Positions 61,688-64,000 of a DNA stretch of 64,000 nucleotides are shown piece after piece (the first letter of the stretch is position 1; each line of letters begins with the position of its first letter). The translations under genes were made by a program, and so were the position numbers. Origin of the DNA: Bradyrhizobium frederickii (GTDB lineage: Bacteria; Pseudomonadota; Alphaproteobacteria; Rhizobiales; Xanthobacteraceae). The stretch is from the NCBI RefSeq assembly GCF_004570865.1, contig NZ_SPQS01000003.1, positions 62,001-126,000 on the forward strand. The letters run 5' to 3'. The notes beneath the pieces are model-generated. The model searched no databases. It worked only from the letters and a program-made list of their open reading frames with translations, and was not told the origin of the DNA.

Positions 61688-62953
61688 GTGGCGGCCAGCC
61701 GCCACGTCGCGATCATCGGGGCCGGCGCGGTCGGGGTGATCAGCGCCATCGAGGCGCTGCGCGAGGGCCATCGCGTCACGCTGATCGATCCGGGGGAGCC
61801 GGGCGGCGAACAGGCCGCGAGCTATGGCAATGCCGGCTGGCTGTCGTCGCACTCGGTGATCCCGCCGGCGGAGCCTGGCATCTGGAGGAAGGTGCCGGGC
61901 TATCTGATGGACCCGCTCGGGCCGCTCGCGATCCGCTGGTCCTATTTGCCGAAGGCGCTGCCCTGGCTGGTCAAATATCTGCTCTCGGGCTGGACGGCGG
62001 CGCGGGTCGAGACGACGGCGTTCGCGCTGCGCGATCTCTTGAAGGATGCACCGCTGCTGCACCGAAAGCTGGCGGAAGAGGCGGGCGTCCCGGAGCTGAT
62101 CGAGCGTAACGGCGTGATGCATGTGTTCCCGTCGCGCGGCAATTTCGACAACGATCTCGGCTGGCGGCTGCGCAGGAAGGTCGGCGTCGAATGGCTGGAA
62201 CTCAACGCCGACGAGATGCGCCAGCGCGAGCCGGATCTGCATCCGCGCTATACCTTTGGCGTGGTGGTGGAAGAAGCCGGCCGCTGCCGCGATCCCGGGG
62301 CTTATGTCGCGGCGCTCGCCAACCATGCCATCGCCAGCGGCGCCAAGCACGTGCGGGCCAAGGCGACCGGCTTGAGGCTGAACGGCGACAAGCTGGTGGC
62401 TGTCGTCACCGAGACCGGCGAGATTGCTTGCGATGCCGCCGTGATTGCCGCGGGCGCGCGGTCGAAGCAATTGACGGCATCGGTCGGCGATCCACTGCCG
62501 CTCGAGACCGAACGCGGCTATCACGTCATGATCGAGAATCCGGAATCGGGCCCGCGCAGCTCGATGATGGCGTCCGACGCCAAGATGGTGGTGAACTGGA
62601 CCAACAGGGGCCTGCGCGCCGCCGGCACGGTCGAGATCGCGGGCCTCGAGGCCGCGCCAAACTGGAAACGCGCCGAGATTCTGCGCGAACATCTTCTCGG
62701 CATGTTCCCGAAATTGCCGAGGGATATTCCGGCCTCGCGCATCAAGACCTGGTTCGGCCATCGGCCGAGCATGCCGGATGGACGACCCTGCATCGGCTAT
62801 GCGCGCGCCTCGCGCGATATCGTCTATGCCTTCGGCCATGGCCATGTCGGCCTGGTCGGCTCGGCCCGTACCGGCCGCCTCGTCGCGCAGCTCCTCAGCG
62901 GCAGGCAGCCTGAAATTCCGCTTCTCCCCTTCGCGCCCGAACGTTTCCTCTGA
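61688..62953 (+). CDS. FAD-dependent D-amino acid dehydrogenase-like protein (DadA family)
   Basis: A 421-aa membrane-associated oxidoreductase. The FAD site HVAIIGAGAVGVISAIEALR is at residues about 6-25, followed by ASYGNAGWLSSHSVIPPAEP typical of DadA. The C-terminal WFGHRPSMPDGRPCIGYARA and FGHGHVGLVGSARTGRLVA bind FAD and substrate. Start GTG 61688, 4 nt after the ThDP gene. It would convert D-amino acids to 2-keto acids and ammonia. Confidence 0.9.
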   Translation: MAASRHVAIIGAGAVGVISAIEALREGHRVTLIDPGEPGGEQAASYGNAGWLSSHSVIPPAEPGIWRKVPGYLMDPLGPLAIRWSYLPKALPWLVKYLLSGWTAARVETTAFALRDLLKDAPLLHRKLAEEAGVPELIERNGVMHVFPSRGNFDNDLGWRLRRKVGVEWLELNADEMRQREPDLHPRYTFGVVVEEAGRCRDPGAYVAALANHAIASGAKHVRAKATGLRLNGDKLVAVVTETGEIACDAAVIAAGARSKQLTASVGDPLPLETERGYHVMIENPESGPRSSMMASDAKMVVNWTNRGLRAAGTVEIAGLEAAPNWKRAEILREHLLGMFPKLPRDIPASRIKTWFGHRPSMPDGRPCIGYARASRDIVYAFGHGHVGLVGSARTGRLVAQLLSGRQPEIPLLPFAPERFL

Positions 62954-62962
62954 GGTCGCCGC

Positions 62963-63706
62963 ATGACCAACTCAGCCCGTTCGTCCTCCCGCATTGCCCG
63001 TGGCGGCAAGGCCATCTATGGCGCGCCGCTCGGCATCCTGATGCTGGAGGCGCGCTTCCCGCGGATTCCCGGCGACATGGGCAACGGCACCACCTGGCCG
63101 TTCCCCGTCCTTTATCGCGTGGTGAGCGGGGCTTCGCCCGAGAAAGTGGTGCTGAAGGGCGCGGCCGGCCTGCTGCCCGATTTCATCGATGCGGCCAAGG
63201 ACCTGGTGCGGATGGGGGCTGAGGCCATCACCACCAATTGCGGCTTCCTCTCGCTGTTCCAGAAGGAAATCGCGGCCGCAATCGGCGTTCCCGTCGCGAC
63301 ATCGTCGCTGATGCAGGTGCCGTGGGTGCAGGCGACCCTGCCGCCGGGCAAGCGCGTCGGTCTCGTCACGGTGTCGGGCTCGACCCTGACGCCGGCCCAT
63401 CTCGAAGGCGCCGGGGTGCCGCTCGATACGCCGGTGGTCGGCACCGAGAACGGCAAGGAGTTCTTTCGCGTCCTGATCAAGGCCGAGAAGGACGACATGG
63501 ACATCGCGCAGGCCGAGCGTGACGTGGTCGAGGCCGGCAAGCAGCTGGTCGCCGAGAATCCCGATGTCGGCGCCATCGTGCTCGAATGCACCAACATGCC
63601 GCCTTACGCCGCGGCGCTTCAGGCCGAGGTGGGATTGCCGGTCTACGACATCTATTCCATGATCACCTGGTTTCACGCCGGACTGCGCCCGCGCGCCTTT
63701 GCGTGA
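62963..63706 (+). CDS. Aspartate/glutamate racemase-family protein (second, divergent)
   Basis: A 247-aa protein of the Asp/Glu/hydantoin racemase superfamily with the two Cys in AITTNCGFLSLFQK and VLECTNMPPYAAAL. Unlike the RacX-type protein at 58902, it has the GILMLEARFPRIPGDMGNGT start and resembles the subgroup of hydantoin racemase/maleate isomerase/arylmalonate decarboxylase. Activity is therefore uncertain. It lies 9 nt after the DadA-like gene. Confidence 0.82.
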   Translation: MTNSARSSSRIARGGKAIYGAPLGILMLEARFPRIPGDMGNGTTWPFPVLYRVVSGASPEKVVLKGAAGLLPDFIDAAKDLVRMGAEAITTNCGFLSLFQKEIAAAIGVPVATSSLMQVPWVQATLPPGKRVGLVTVSGSTLTPAHLEGAGVPLDTPVVGTENGKEFFRVLIKAEKDDMDIAQAERDVVEAGKQLVAENPDVGAIVLECTNMPPYAAALQAEVGLPVYDIYSMITWFHAGLRPRAFA

Positions 63707-63744
63707 ACGCGTCCGCGAGATCGTCACAAGTCCTGGAGCAGCCC

Positions 63745-64000
63745 ATGAGACTATCCGGCAAGGTCGCCGCCATCACCGGTGCGGCGCGCGGCATCGGCAA
63801 GGCCTGCGCGAAGAGATTTTTGGACGACGGCGTCAAGGTCGTCATCTCGGATGTCGATGCGGAAGGCCTCGCCGCGGCGGCTGCCGAGCTGGGGCGGCCG
63901 GACGCCTTGCGCACCGTGGTCGGCAATGTCGCCAAGCGAGCCGATGTGGATCAGCTCGTCGCGACCGCCGTGAAGGAGTTCGGCCGGCTCGACATCATGG
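63745..64000 (+). CDS. Short-chain dehydrogenase/reductase, N-terminal part (cut by the right edge)
   Basis: The gene starts at ATG 63745 and runs off the window after 85 codons. The start RLSGKVAAITGAARGIGKAC contains TGxxxGIG and the downstream VVISDVDAEG gives the NAD(H)-type acidic residue; the active-site YxxxK lies beyond the edge. It probably belongs to the amino-acid operon at 60022-63706. Confidence 0.85.
   Translation, partial: MRLSGKVAAITGAARGIGKACAKRFLDDGVKVVISDVDAEGLAAAAAELGRPDALRTVVGNVAKRADVDQLVATAVKEFGRLDIM

Noticed and set aside
1..64000. CRISPR array, phage or integrative element, tRNA or rRNA
   Set aside because: No regularly spaced direct repeats, integrase, transposase or folded tRNA-like segments were recognised; the repeats found are dispersed palindromes.

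Overview
The window is GC-rich, coding-dense alphaproteobacterial DNA whose gene content and dispersed palindromic repeats point to Bradyrhizobium or a very close relative. This is judged from protein families and gene order by eye; no database search was run. Two halves are visible: a complete flagellar gene cluster (about 2.0-36.9 kb) and a set of catabolic and transport operons (about 39.8-64 kb). No tRNA, rRNA, CRISPR array, integrase or intact transposase was seen.

Flagellar half. A ketopantoate-reductase-like gene runs off the left edge, followed by a MarR-type regulator. fliI, flgF and a DUF1217 gene run leftward. motA-fliM-DUF6468-fliN-fliG-flhB, flgB-flgC-fliE-flgG-flgA-flgI-motE-flgH-fliL-fliP, two tandem flagellins, fliF-fliH-like-motB-motC-fliK-transglycosylase, flgE-flgK-flgL-flaF-flbT-flgD-fliQ, and flhA-fliR-fliJ-like-flgJ-flgN-like plus a membrane gene run rightward. 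An orphan OmpR-type regulator of the LafR/FtcR/Rem kind closes the cluster. Small flagellins (301 and 303 aa), MotC/MotE, FlaF/FlbT and the orphan regulator match the lateral (inducible) flagellum of Bradyrhizobium rather than its large-flagellin subpolar flagellum. Many genes overlap by 4 nt, which suggests translational coupling. A second MarR paralogue lies beyond the right end of the cluster.

Catabolic half. After a serine-hydrolase pseudogene with two frameshifts, an SDR, a HAD phosphatase and an NTF2-fold protein, there is a hexuronate-type locus: a fructuronate-reductase-like gene divergent from a FadR-type GntR regulator, then a TRAP transporter (P, Q, M), an idonate-dehydrogenase-like gene and mannonate dehydratase. 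Next comes a LysR regulator with a palindrome over its own start codon, and a polyamine-type ABC transporter operon (ATPase, HAD dehalogenase-like, FAD amine oxidoreductase, binding protein, two permeases). The last group is an amino-acid/amine set: Asp/Glu racemase-like, ThDP enzyme, D-amino-acid-dehydrogenase-like, a second racemase-family protein, and a truncated SDR at the right edge.

Most interesting signals: (1) the two flagellin genes share a 5' leader with two conserved hairpins and a conserved TGTCCC/GGGACA pairing that would hide the ribosome-binding site, while the loop sequence between has diverged; (2) a CGCGCAAG box, often followed about 9-10 nt later by CTAG, recurs upstream of several flagellar units and forms a near-perfect inverted repeat between the divergent motA and DUF1217/flgF/fliI units; (3) paralogous MarR proteins with a conserved four-cysteine C-terminal motif flank the cluster; (4) a nested palindromic, MITE-like repeat.
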